A program made the position numbers and the translations under genes. Below the pieces are notes generated by a model. It saw only the letters and a list, made by a program, of their open reading frames with translations, made no database searches and was not told the DNA's origin. Positions 9,578-23,483 of a stretch of DNA of 64,000 nt are shown here, piece after piece (the first letter of the stretch is position 1; each line of letters begins with the position of its first letter). Source of the DNA: Panonychus citri (taxonomy: Eukaryota > Arthropoda > Arachnida > Trombidiformes > Tetranychidae). Location of the stretch: contig NW_026515505.1 of assembly GCF_014898815.1 (NCBI RefSeq), positions 248,001-312,000 of the forward strand, read 5' to 3'.

Positions 9578-10473
9578 TGTGGGGATAAAATTCAACTTGA
9601 TAGAGTTGACAAGATGAATTTAAAGGAAGCGAATTCAAGAGCGAGAATATTTCTCAGAGATTAGTCGTTTTGACCTGAACTTCTTTCAGAAGAAAATCTG
9701 CCCACAATAAACAGATGAATTTAGGATCGATAGGATCAATTACTCACAAATTTTATCCACTATTATCACTGAGTGATCACTGGAACAATTCAATAGAATT
9801 ACTGAAATTAAGAACTTTATTCAAATTTTAAGAAAAGTAGTAGTTAACTCAATGAGAAGTACATTAAGACTTAGAGGTTGATTAAATATGTGAACCATAA
9901 TATGGTTAAGATGATGGGGGAAGAGAACATAAAAAAGAGAAATCAATTTTTGATTAAAAGATGATGGAGACAATTGGGGAGACTTGATGTCTTTTTTGAT
10001 TGTAATATCATCTTAGTGATAGACAAAAGGATAAACAATGAAATTTAAGGAGAGAGATTAAGACTGTTGATACTATGTTTCATCGCTAAGCGACCTAATA
10101 GTCAACTGTATTAACCACAGTGGGTAATAGGTAAAGATAAGCCTTTAGGCTTGGTAAAGCTAGAAAAACAAAGAAAATGAAAGAAAGTAAAAAGAAAGAG
10201 TCAAAGAAAGAGAATTTGTTCTTCTTTCTAATTTGACCAGTTTTTAACAAAATTAAAACTTGAAGGTTAAATAGGGCAATTGACTAATTGTGATTAACTA
10301 GAGTTAAATATCACCTTAGTGATGAATGATGGTTAATCGTAATTAGCTTTTTTAAGCAATAGAATAATAATAAAAAGAAATAGATTTTAAAAGAAATAAA
10401 AAGTAAAATAAAGTTCAGATCATCATAGTGATTCAATTGGAGTTCTGATGAATTCGGGATTTTCTACCCTTCA
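9578..10473 (-). repeat. 5' LTR of element A (896 bp)
   Basis: On the minus strand it starts TGAAGGGTAG and ends CCCCACA, giving TG...CA termini. The outer 81 bp recur at 1-81. A possible minus-strand TATTTAA box lies at 9882-9888 and an AATAAA signal at 9826-9831, which would make the R region short. No coding potential was seen. It also carries several small inverted repeats such as 9765-9777 and 10310-10323. Confidence 0.9.
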
Positions 10474-13400
10474 CAACAATTTGCAAACAATTAACACAAA
10501 GTATCATCCTTATAAGTATGGTCAACAAATTAGCTAATCAAAAGTAATAGAAGAAAAAAAAATTCAATCTAATATTAATTTTGCAATGAACACGCAATTG
10601 TAAATTACAATCGTTAAATTGCATTTGGACAACAACAGCAACACAATTAAATCTTCAATTGATTAATCTACTAATTTTTTTCTGCTCTTTGGGTTAGTGA
10701 CTTGATTTTTTTCTGCCTTTTCTGAGCTACTCGGTTAATCCTCCATGTTGTTTAAGCCAATTGATTGAGCACCCAATCAACTTGTCAACATTCATTTGCA
10801 ACTTGATGCAAAAGTCTGGATGCTTGACTAATGCCTCTGTTAATAATAGTTACAGGGTGAGAAAGAGAGAGAGAGAGATCAGATTAAATAGCAATTAAGT
10901 TTGAATGGAAAACCTTTAATCAGAGTTGACTTGTTGTTACCTTTAACTTGAAACCAATAGATAATTAAATCACACTGATTAAAAGTGAATGTAAAGAGAA
11001 TCATCAGCAATCAACAGAAACAAATTGATGCAACCAAATCAAAAGTAAGAAAAAAAAAGGATAACAATCAAATCAAGAGAAATTGTTTAGAAATTTTATC
11101 TTCCTCATCACTTCCGCATCCTGTGAGAAGCTAAAATAAAAAAAAAGGAAAATGACCAAAACAATCAAATCTTATTGAAAGATAAATGTAAGATTAGATT
11201 GCATTTTGACACCTTGTTGTATGTTGCATACAACATGTAATTGATGAAATTGCGAAATGTTGACGATAAACAAACAATCAGATGTCGATGGTGACGATGA
11301 TGATGAAGATAAGAAAAAAAGTTTCAATGAAAATCATTGAACAAAAACCACAACATTGATGATGAAAAAAAACTCAAGGGTAACTTAAGTTCAAAAGATG
11401 CTGATCTAAGCGTAGGTCTTGTGTTACTGATTGAAAAGGCGAAAAAAAAGTGTCAATGTTATTATCTAATGTTTAAGCTCAATCTTTTTTTTTCTTCTTT
11501 TATCATCTTTATCATCATCAGGGCGATATCTTGAATTCATACACTGTAATTCAAAAGCATAAACCAATGAGAAAGACAAGACAAGAAAAAGAAAACTCTA
11601 ACCTCTAATCTGGGTTTACTTTTTTTTATCCCATTTCCATTAGGCGGTTTGATATTATCGAGTTCAATCATTTGAAGCTCATTCAGGTCACATCGAGATG
11701 ACCGTTTGTAAATGTTACTACAACTACTATCTAGCATTATCTTGCAGATTTTTTTCCCTCCCTCATATAATAACATAGAAACCGAGTCACTTATAATCAT
11801 CATTTTCTACTTTTTTTTGTTATTCTCTTGGAGAAAAAAAAACAGAGGAAGAGAATCGTTTATCTTTCGATTTTCATCTTCTTCTCTCGCCATTGTAGAT
11901 CTCTTTGCAAGGTTTATCTTCCTTTCTATGTAATTTTATCATAACTCTTATCATATTGCTCACATAATGACGATGATGAAGGTGATAGATAAGATCCACC
12001 GCGAGTATGTGGTTGGTATTACACCGAAAATTTGAACGTTAAACCATATGTTGAATTTCAGTTTCTATTGAAAGAGAAAGATGATAGATTTTCTTCTTTA
12101 TATTCTACCGTTGAAAAGATGAAGATGAATATGAAGGATCAAATGATAGTTTGTAGTCTCTTGTGCTCTTGATTATCACCATCATAATCAGAATCAGAAT
12201 CAGAGGTCTATCAACAACAATGGAAAGTGAAAGGAAAACAAACTGGACAAGAATGCAAAATGATTCTGTAGTTTATATCACATAATAGTAAATTTGAACA
12301 ATCAAAGATTCATGATGATGATGATGAAAACTAGTTGGAAATTGGATATTGGCCATTGTGTTTATTATCCATTGTTATTGCAATTATTTTCTGCAAACGG
12401 GTGGAGAGGAAAAGGTAAAAGAGAATGAAAATATTGATCATTCCATGTGAATTCTGATAAGAATCTGAATTTTCAGTCTTTCTCTCCTTTCCATTTAAAC
12501 TGGTAAACTGAATGAAAAGTAAATGTTTCGATGAATTTTGATGATTGTAAAGCAATTAAATGATAGCCATCATTTTTATCTGTATAAAGAAATTGCAATC
12601 GGTGAAATTGATGATCAACAATTAACTCTCAATCACGATTCAATCAAATCAGAATCAGTTTTCTTTTCTCAATCTCTGATTTAATTCTGATTACCCACCA
12701 CATTGATAACCTTTAATTAGTTGTTGTTTCTTCCGTTAATTGTATTTTACATTTTATAGTTAATAACTTTTTGATTAGTTTCCATTTCTGATTAACTTAA
12801 TCATGATAATAGAAGTTAATTTTATCAATTTCCTACTTGAAAGAGGTTATGAAAATATTAATACAATTGGAACTGATTATTTATCATGAAAATATTGTTA
12901 ATCACGATGAATGATTTCTTATTAATATCCTGGAATCGATGAACAAGTTTTAATTTTCGATACAATAATTTACTCTGCTTTCACTTTGGATCAATTTTAC
13001 CATGAAGTTTTCTTAATAATCTCAATCCACTTGAAATGATTACAATGAAAATATCTAATTTCAAGGAAAGTTCTGATTCTCAATATGAAACATCATCATC
13101 TTTATGTTTTCGTCTTGAATTTCATCTTGATAATTGGCTTCATCTTCATCTTCATCATCATCCATATTATCACTTTGTTTCATCATCTAAGGTTGATGAT
13201 GATAAGATGAGAGGGGGAAACCATTGACCTACATGGAGAACATTGTTGAAACTTTTTCTTTCTTGTCAATACAATTGTAATTGTTTTTATATGTTGGTCA
13301 ATTTGTAAGATGATTCTGATGATGATAATGGTCATCATCATGATAAGTAATAACTTTTAGATTCACACACAGGATCAAGAGGCAAAGATTATATTACGAA

Positions 13401-14145
13401 TGATATAATCACTTTTCCCTACATGAAATGGGCTGTAAGAGTAATCATGTCAATTCGAGATTAGCAAAACAAACGAAAAAAATCACGATATGATTCGTAG
13501 TTAAATCTAAAACTAAAAGAAACTAAACTTGTAAATGAAATGTTCTAATTCCAAGTTTTAGCCATTGCTCAAGGGAATTCGAAGTAAATGGGAAAATAAC
13601 GTGGTTCGAAATTATTTTTCTTCCTTTTCCGATTATCGAAATTAAAAGTTCGCTAATCATATTAATCTTTTATCTCTCTCTCTCTCTTTCTCTTTTTGAG
13701 ATTTCTTAATCTCCAAGGTATTCAAATCTAAATGGATGGAGAATTGAAAGTAAATTACCAACAGTCGAACAATTAAAAATCTTTTCTCTTTCACTTTCTA
13801 TTAACTTTGTTCTTCGCTTTTTTACCCACCTCACAATCTTACTCCCACTTCACCAGCTATCACCTTCCTTTGTATTCTCATCATCCTCGTCATCTCCCAA
13901 AAGAAGTTTCAAATTTCTTGCTCATCCTTTTAACCTCATCTCATCGTAACCTTACAAATGTACAAAATCTTCAGCTCGATCAGAATCGCATCCATTACTT
14001 AGCTCTCTCTCGGAGATAAATGGTAAATAAGTAATTCATCTCATATGTTCATCATTGATTCATTTACTGGCTTCACATTAAAATTACATCAAATTTTGTT
14101 TGTGTCTCAATGTCTTGTCAAGATGATGATGCAGATGAAGATAAG

Positions 14146-14150
<5 letters not shown>

Positions 14151-14180
<30 letters not shown>
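14151..14180. repeat. (TC)15 microsatellite
   Basis: A perfect TC dinucleotide run, seen directly. Confidence 0.97.
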
Positions 14181-14183
<3 letters not shown>

Positions 14184-15059
14184 AACTTTAACCTCATAAA
14201 AAACTTTTATCAACAACTGACTTGATGCATCCTCATCCTCATCCTCCTACTTCAATTCACTCATCCACTTTGCCCCTTCTAATTTTTCCTCTTTCTTTTC
14301 ACTACTTTCTCTTCCGAGTTTACCGGAAGTACAACTGTCCCATTCTCTCCCACTTCTCTCTCTCTCTCGTTTTCCTTCTTTACTAAAAATCTTCGAACAA
14401 AAAATAGTAAATAGAAAAAAAAATCTCTCCTAATGGACTGCAAACGCTAATGGTTCTATCTCATTGCTATTAACATATCAGTGAGTAAAAATAATACCCA
14501 CAGTTCCCATAACTTGTAACCCACTTCACCCAATTAATCAACTCCCACCATCAATTAACAATCAGCTACTTGTTAGGTTTCAATTAGCTTCAAAATGCTG
14601 GTTGAGATTATTTTTACATTCTAATTTTCAATTATCACCAGAATATAAGATTATCCAGTATTCAAGTTTTTGTCAAGCTCGAAGTTGGATTTCACTGGAC
14701 ATATTATCGAAGCCTCTCATTGTACTTGTGTTAAAAACCCATTGAACAATCAGATGAGTGGATAAGTGGATGATTAAATCGATATTTATACAAAACTCTT
14801 CAATTGAGAACAATAAACTTTGTTTTTAATTTACTTTCATCTTGAGATTTTCATGAGAATCGGTGGGAAATTGATTTCCACCATAACTGATAACACTTTT
14901 TCCATGTGATCCTTTACTTTTTATTTCTATCTGATTAAATTTCATGTAAACTTGTTGACATTATTTTCTATTGTAGTGAAAAGATAAGGATGATATTGAT
15001 GGAATTGAAACGAATACAAAGAATAAGCTGATACAACTTCTTTCAATATCCTCATCACT

Positions 15060-15087
15060 TTTACTTTTACTTTTACTTTTATTTTTG
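15060..15087. repeat. Short TTTTAC tandem repeat
   Basis: About four tandem copies of the hexamer ACTTTT are followed by a diverged unit. This is a simple-sequence repeat with no further sign of function. Confidence 0.8.
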
Positions 15088-16785
15088 TCAACATTTTAAG
15101 TTCACAAATATTATATCAACATTTTCCAACTTCTACTGATTCAACTGACAATTGAGTTACATGAGTCTCCTCATGATGAGTAATATACTTTTTTTCACCC
15201 AATCTAATGGTCAGTTTTATATATAAAATCATGTAAGTTTAGACTTGAAGGTGGACAATACTTGAAAATAAACTCTTTTCTGTTTGTGTCACAAACTCAT
15301 GTCACTTCCTCATCTTTGACACATTTGAAATCATCATGAGAGTTAATCTATCATCATGAGAACCATCAATTCAATGAAGTTTTTCTCTCTCTCTCTCTCT
15401 CTAGTCTGCCCTTTGAAACTGTTTCAATTGATTTAATTTCCAAAATCATAAAGCTTTTCATGATGGACAAAAATGATGACAATGATTTTACACAATTGAA
15501 TTGAGAAATTACATCAACACAAATTATCATTTAGATAAGAAAATGAATTTACTTTTGAAATTTTCCTTCAACATTTTCAATGAATGAATAAAACAATTCA
15601 ATTTTCTAGAAAATCAAGAATCTGAATCTCCACCTCATGAACTATTCAGGAAATAATTCAGTTAGTTTGTTCATCTTTTACTATTGATTAGATTTCCAGC
15701 CATTGAATTAATCTCCATGAGGAAACATGTCAATTCTCATTTTGTTTTTTTTTGTTCACTTCTACTTTAACCTCTTCCCACCATCGAAATCACCACCATC
15801 CATGATTTCGAGTTACAATTTTATCCCTCTGATTATTTGGGAACTTTTTTTTGTTCTGTTATTATTGGCTTGGATTATTTTCTCTCAGTAAATCTGTCAA
15901 TTAATCTTGAAGATGATAATCTACTCATGGAATTTACTGATTTTCTCAACCTTCTCCATGTTAATTGCTACTTATTTGCTCAATTCGATTGATTTAATTA
16001 TGAATCTTTCAATCACCATTATTCTGGTAACATGAGTTATCCAGCTAATCATTTAACCTCTCAGCTGATTCCAGTTATGATCATCATTTCTATTATCACT
16101 TTCTCTCAATATTTAACTTGATTCTATTCCACTTTCCACCCTCGATCATCATCCATCTTCATGGAGATCGGGAAATTCTTGTTTGGTAACCATCCAAATC
16201 ATTAATAAAAGTTTCAACCATCAAAATCACAGCAATTCCAAGTCAACATGAGCCATTGAGTAAATGATGAATCATGTCAATGAATTAGATAAGAATAGTT
16301 CACCAAGAAAAAGGGCAGAATCAGAGTATGATTTCATGAAGAGAATGATGAAATCTTTACACAGATGATTACTAGGTGCTAATGAGGGAACTCAAATGTA
16401 CCATCAATGATACAGAATTCTTTATATTATTAATAATATACAAGTTAGTAGTTAATCTTTGTCACTTTTTGTGTGTCAAAAAGACAGAAAATGTTTGATC
16501 ATTATTCAGATTTAATGAACTTTTCTAGTTGCGAAAAAAGCAAAGAAACTTTTCCAATCGGTAAACTGAAACAGAAATTTTTGAATAACAATTCAAATAT
16601 ATTACATGGTGATAGATTTCGAATACATGAATTATGATGGTTCATGTTGATCAACTTCCGTCATGTTCATGGGATGAATTTCAGCCTTCTATTGGCAGAA
16701 AAAAGTGATGATGATGAGGTGATAATTATCATCATGAACATTGGGTGACTCTCTCATTATCTCACAGAAAGGAAAAATGGGAAAA

Positions 16786-16788
<3 letters not shown>

Positions 16789-16817
<29 letters not shown>
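16789..16817. repeat. (TC)14 microsatellite
   Basis: A perfect TC dinucleotide run followed by TGGTTAATT. Confidence 0.97.
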
Positions 16818-16820
<3 letters not shown>

Positions 16821-19800
16821 TAATTATAATCTCAATTATGAATTATTATCATATTGACAAATTGGAGACAATTGTTTGAACACGTACCATGAATGTTTAT
16901 CATGATGATGAATCCATTGAATTGAAATTGAGAGTAATTAGTTAACTTGATCATAGGAATAAGCTGATAAGTCATCCAAAAGATAATGATGAATTCATGA
17001 TGATAATACTGATTATTAATTGATACTCAGGATTTAAGTTGATTATGTTTACCGTCATCATTCATCATGAAAATGTTAATTGTTACATGATGATGATTAC
17101 ATTATTATTACTTATCAACTATATTTATATATATCGTAAAGAATCAGAGATAATCAAACAATGAACTCTTTAGCTTTTCAAATATTCTGAATTGAATATT
17201 AATCATGAAAATACTCATAGAATATTTCAAATTTATTAGACTGAATCAAGATGAGGAATAAAAGAAAACAAAACCATTTTCTATTACAAACTAATCAAGA
17301 TAATTGCCGGTTAGAACTTTTTTTCTCTTCTTTTGATACTTTGAAAATTTATAAACTCGAAATAAAAAATTATTAATATTAAAATCGCAAGATAATTTAT
17401 TAATCATTCTGTTGATTACATGATGAGTGTTTCAGTTTCAATTCCTGATAAGTTGAGTTACATGATATATATTATGAATCCTGAAACTTTAATCTTCCCT
17501 CTTGCTTTTCTGTGCAATTGAATTAACTGAATTACAATCAATTAACTAAAACTTTCAGAGGATTAAACATTTTTTTAGGTTAACTTATCAACAAGATAAA
17601 CAAATATCAAGATTATACCAAACCGACAGATAGGTAACACAGGTTAATCCTAATGAATTACAAGATTAAGTAAAAGATTAAAGGTAGAAATTAAATGTTA
17701 TCTATCATTTGATTAATATTTATCATTAAAACTCAAACAGTTAAGGTGTGTCAATCCCACCCCACTACCTTTACTACACTCACTCTCCCACCGGTGTAAA
17801 TTTAAACTTTGATTGATTGATTTCACAATGAAACTGTTTACAAGTGGAAAACAAATAATAATTTGAATGTCTAATCCTCCAATTGATTATAATAAAATTG
17901 AAACTTTTATTCAAATTAAAACGGGAAACCAACAAGTTATTATTATTGTTACATGATTATAATAAGAATGATTATCATCATTATCGATAAATGATCAAAA
18001 TTGTCCATGTAAATAAGCGGGTTTGTCATCTCACGACCGGAAACATCAGTGGTCAATCTAGTTATCTGATGATTCGTGACCATAAAAGTTGGATATTTGT
18101 TTTTCTTGTTGCTTTTTCTGGCAGCATTTCCGTTTTTCGTGGTCACTATATTGGTCAATTTTTAATTCACCTCAGCTTATTACAAATTATCCTAATCCAT
18201 TAAAAGTTATCTTCATGTTTTCTCATCATTTTTATCCTTATTTTTATTTCTCGAGAAATAAAATAGATGATCATCTATTTTTACCATTTACCTTTTCCTC
18301 TAGGTGGTCCATCACTCTCACATCTAGTCTTCCAGTTTACCGACATCATATTCATCCTCCTTCTCATCGTTATCCTCGTTATCTATTTGTGCACAGGGCT
18401 ATGAAATTTCATGTTACGTACGTTCATTCATATTTATTCATACTCGTTCAATATGAATGTTGGTGAACAATTACAATTTCCATCTATGTTTCAACTTTCA
18501 CCCATTCAAAAGTTATTTGTAGCTTTTATTGAAATGGAATTGTTTTTTTTTCATTTTCTTACCTCGAACTTGATATATGATAAAAACTCTGATAATGATA
18601 ATCACCATTATCATTTAGATGATTGAAATGTTATAACATGTACACAAAATTTAATCTCTGGTTATGATCATCATGTACTGAATGTTTGTCATGTTATGTC
18701 AATGTCACCTTTTGATTTCTTGTATTGTTATTGATGTAAAGGTTTTTTTATCATCATCTTATCATTATCATCATCCTGATAATCTGATTGTGATATTATT
18801 TCACCCATTGTCATCTGAATCAATTTCATCCTTTTCTCTGTCAACATTTATCATCAAATCAATAGTTAGACTTATTATTACATAAAAAACTTTCGGTCTC
18901 ATCTTATCATATTGTTATCAGTAAACAATAAGACGAAATCATCACGATCAGCAACTAATTTTCAAGCAAATTTAATAGATAATACAAAAAAACCTTTGAA
19001 TGAATTTCCATTTGAATCTGTAATCTGAAATCCAGTTCATTTCTCGAAAAGAAAACTTCAAAAATGAACTTACGCTCAAATATATAGTACAGAATTTCAA
19101 TTAGATTCTCACTGAGTTTGATCACTTCCGTTCAATGAGCATAAACTGAACATTATTGAAATTTCGGTCTCTCGTTTGAATCATTTGGTGCAAACATCTA
19201 TCACTTTTTCATCCTTCACTCTAATTGCTCAACTTGAAATTGATTCTAATCTACTTGTATGATCATTACCAAATTGCTGCAATTGGTAAGATAAGTAAAC
19301 ATCATTTTCCTAACATAATAACGTAAAAAATTATTAATGTTGACAATTGAAGGATTAGAATCATCATCATATTGTACATTATATTTCAATTATGAATGAA
19401 TGGATAATAGAAATTAATCCATTTCAACAGACCAAATCAATTGGAACCCAAGTTTATCCATTGGATAATATTTTTTCCCACCTTCACCCTTTTCAGCATT
19501 TTCCACCCTTTAGCAAACATACAACTAATATTAGATAGAAAAATTTATAAGATGGAAAGATGAAGATAAAGATGATATTAATAAATGGAATACTTATCAT
19601 CATTGTGTGTGAAAACAAGACAAAAACCACAAGAAAAAGTGAAAGAGTTTAATCAACAGGAAGAAAAATAAAGTCAAAGAGATTCAAGTGATGATACGAT
19701 TCATCTCCATCCCAGAGAAAGATGCAGATGATTCTCATAGTGGAGATGATGAGAGATGATAAAAGCTTATGTATTAAGTCAGATATTGGAAAGTAAAGAC

Positions 19801-22031
19801 AAGAAATTGATGCAGATGAGGATGAGGATGGATATTGACACTCAAACTCTGTAAGTTGAACATATTGTTTAGATTTCTTGTCCTCTGTCGCAATATAATA
19901 ACAAGAGTCTTGCCAAGGATAAACCCGGAAATTAGGTTGAAAATGCAATGAACCTAAACCTTAACAAGCAGAAAAGGTAATGTTAATAATCATATTCATC
20001 TTGATGATAATCATAACAATACAAAAAAAGAAACGAAATATTAATAATCTTATCAAGTTCTGACAGACTTGATATTATTTTTCTTATTATTATTCTATTT
20101 CTATGTGAATTTGATGGAAGGTAAAAGAAAAGAAAATATTCACAGAGATGGTTTCACATCATGATGTCTACGGAGAGATTTTTACACAGGAAAAGTTCAT
20201 TGTGAATAAGACCTGGATGTGGATTCTAAGTTTCAATTGTGTTCATTTAATTGTTTGTTTGTTTATTTGGTTGAATAAATGAGGAGAAAAAAACTTTCCA
20301 AAGATTACAACTTATCTCAGATTGAGTTCATTGACAAGTTCATTACAATTTAAGTTGATCATCATCAATGTGATTGGACTGGATGAAGGTGGGAAATATT
20401 ATCAATTTGAATTGAATTTCATTCATATGTTTACATTGGATTACGATTGATGGTTAAATGATGAATCACTTTTACCTCAGGGTTGTCAACTTTTTTAAGC
20501 TAATTTTAGGAATCGGTTGGGTGTGTCAGTTCACACTCCCACTGAATATTATGTAATCTCCTTAAAACTTTATCTATTTCTCTATGTGTGTTGTGTGTCT
20601 TTTGCTTTGCTATGAGAAATGAGCCAGACCTTAGAAGGGGAAATTGTTATATGAATATAACAATGGAATAGAACTTTTTTATTCTCTCTCTTTTCTTTCG
20701 CGATATTGATAAATAATATTATCATTATCATGGTGATCATCATTATCATCATCATAAGCTTATCATGTTCAAACTTTATTCCAAGGTTATTTTGATGCTT
20801 TTATCTTCATGTTATTGAAATTTTACTTTAACATGAAACAAAACATGATGAATGGATTCTGATTATCACAATCACATGGCTTGCCGATAGCTCAGTTTAT
20901 GATGCTCGATCTGATATTGTCATGATCATCAAGGAAAATCCATCACTAGAATTGGAAACAATAGACTTGGTGATTATTTTACAATCCTTCATCTTCATCA
21001 TGATGGTGATCATGTGAGTAGTTGATAACATGAGATATGAAATGTTATGAATGGAAAGTTTCAATTTCAATTGAATGTTATCATGATACTTACGAAACTG
21101 TTTCACTAGTTTAGCTTAACTAATTAGCGAATTGATACAAATTAAAACTTCATTTGCATTGATTGGTTCATTTGGATTTTTGTAACTCTTTTCATGATAG
21201 ATTACTGGCAAAAATCATTCCTTCATAATGAAATTGCCATGAAAATTGTTTGAATAGCTGAATGATTTTCATAAAGATAAAGATCAAAGCTGAAACAAAT
21301 TCATTTCTGTTGAAAGGTAACTATTTTTCAGCTTGAAACTTTACTCACCCTAGAGAAATGATTCCGATATTTATTCACACTACAATAGTTATTTCACATG
21401 GGTAGAAATTCTGGTCATCATGATGATCGTTAGTAAATGAAAAAATAGATCCACTTTTCATTCAGGTACAAAAATGTGAAACAAGACCAACCCAAGCGGC
21501 TCAGGTTACGATTTCATCGGTGTTTCAATTTACCTTTTTGATTGAAACTTTTTTTTCTATTTGTCAGAATTTGAGTGATTATTTTAACCCTCAAGCATTT
21601 GCATCTCAAGTAAGTTGATGATTGCAATTGGAAGATGAAGATGAACAAAAAAAGTTGATTTCTAACTAACAGCCAATTATATTAATGAATATCCAAAGGA
21701 AGATGAATGTTAGAGAGTAAAGATGATATCGGATTAGAAAGATATTTGAATCTATGAGAAGCTTTTCAAATATTCATCATCTCATTTTCCTATCATCATA
21801 ATGAGCTCACTCACTCTCTCTCTATCTTTCTCTCTAATAATGGCAACGGGTTTGGTGGGTGGTGTAGAGAGAGGGTGAGCTTTAGACAGTATCTTTGTAT
21901 TATAAATCTGAATTTCTACTTCTCTCTCTCAATCGCTGTGTAGAGTGAGAAAAAAATTCCAAAGATGATGAGCAGAGAAAAATTTATTCCACCAAGTCAT
22001 CTCTTCACCATTATCACCCATAGACTTGCGA

Positions 22032-22034
<3 letters not shown>

Positions 22035-22081
<47 letters not shown>
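22035..22081. repeat. (TC)23 microsatellite, the longest in the window
   Basis: A 47-bp perfect TC run followed by GGTACAATA. Smaller (TC)n runs lie near 15385, 26079-26101, 26875, 37302 and 63095. Runs reading (GA)n on the plus strand occur near 10865, 32585, 33058, 35003 and 49632. Confidence 0.97.
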
Positions 22082-22084
<3 letters not shown>

Positions 22085-23442
22085 ACAATATCATGATGAT
22101 GAAGGTTCAATATGAGTAACTTTCATGATGATTATGATGATCATGAATTCAGTTCACGATTTTTTGTTGCTGCTATAGATGAACAAGAGGAAGAAAAAAA
22201 ATTGTGAATGAAAGTGAAATTTAATCTGAAAAATAGAGTAGTAGAAAAAAAATTTGGAGAAGTAAAAATTTTCTAATCAATTTAATATGCAAAAACTTTT
22301 CTGGTCAATAAATGATATCGCCGTCCAGTTAATGTTTAACTGGTCAGTTCCAGATGATCAAAATTATCCCATAATTGTTAATGTGTGACAATTAATTGTT
22401 ATTCTAAAATAATGATGTTAACTTGGTGATTATCATTACATTGACACTTTGAACACTTTTTAATCACTTTAATTTTGGGTGTTAGCTTTTCTGTTTGTTG
22501 ATCATAATCAAAGTGAAACTTAATCAACTCTAATTGTTAGTTTGCTTGATACTGATTATAAATTTTGCTATTTGAATCAACTAATTGTCTCCAATAATTG
22601 TTAACGGCTCGTTGAATTTTGAAATTATTATTATCAATCAACTGAAATAGGATTTTGATTATCAAGTGTAAATCATAATCATAATCATTTGATACCAGTC
22701 AAAGTCTTGATAATCTCATCTATTATCATGATTAGTTAAATGGTAATATTTACATTTGTGAGTTTGTATTGGTCATCGTGTATCAATGGTGGTGATAAAC
22801 TTAAAGGACATTATTTGTTTAGGGTTCATGATGATGATAATAATGATCACCACTGCCTTGGAAGATGAGGTTTATGATTGATTATTTTTTAGCTTTCAAT
22901 GTTTTATTTTGTATTACAAAATAATCTTGGTGGTGATCAGTTGAAGGAGCAAGAGGTGGGTTGATGATAACAGTGATAATGAGGATTAAATGACAATTGA
23001 AATGAATTGACCTGACGCTTGATGAGTAAAATTTACATATTATATGTATAAATATATATTCATTGCAGGTCTGAGTTCATTTAAATTCCTGAGAATCAGT
23101 CAACAGTGTTACTCCTCTCAAACCAATTCCACCCTCTTGCTATTTTCCACCAATTGTCTATGTATTATTTGCATCTTCCATCTTTTACATGTATGATCAT
23201 CTTACTGAGAAAGTGGCATCTTCTTCTTACATATATTAATACTTTTCTCCCACTCGATCTTTGGCTGAGCATTTTATATCCAAATGATCACACTTTTGGG
23301 CGTTTAATTTGGTGACAGTTTCAACACACAACGTTTATGGTTTTGTGGTTTTTTTTTGCAACTTTTTTTCTTCTTCCATTACCTGTCGATGTGATTTTGA
23401 AGGTGTAAAGGTGAAGTTAGATTTCCAACTTGGCGTGAATCC

Positions 23443-23444
<2 letters not shown>

Positions 23445-23481
<37 letters not shown>
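23445..23481. repeat. (CT)18 microsatellite
   Basis: A perfect CT run that then decays into TTCGCTCGCTCTGTC. Confidence 0.97.

Positions 23482-23483
<2 letters not shown>

Larger units (their letters stand above)
1..10473 (-). mobile_element. Element A: Ty3/gypsy-like LTR retrotransposon with accessory third gene, truncated by the window edge
   Basis: On the minus strand the order is 5' LTR, primer-binding site, Gag with a zinc knuckle, aspartic protease, reverse transcriptase, RNase H, integrase, an accessory gene, polypurine tract and the start of the 3' LTR. Reverse transcriptase before integrase is the Ty3/gypsy order. The first 81 bp of the window match 10393-10473 exactly by eye, which defines the LTR start (TGAAGGG). 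About 815 bp of the 3' LTR and the left target duplication lie outside the window. Frame changes near 6440, 5870 and 2515 make this copy non-autonomous as read, unless they are sequencing errors. The accessory gene sits where errantiviruses carry env, but nothing in it looks like a membrane glycoprotein. Confidence 0.93.
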
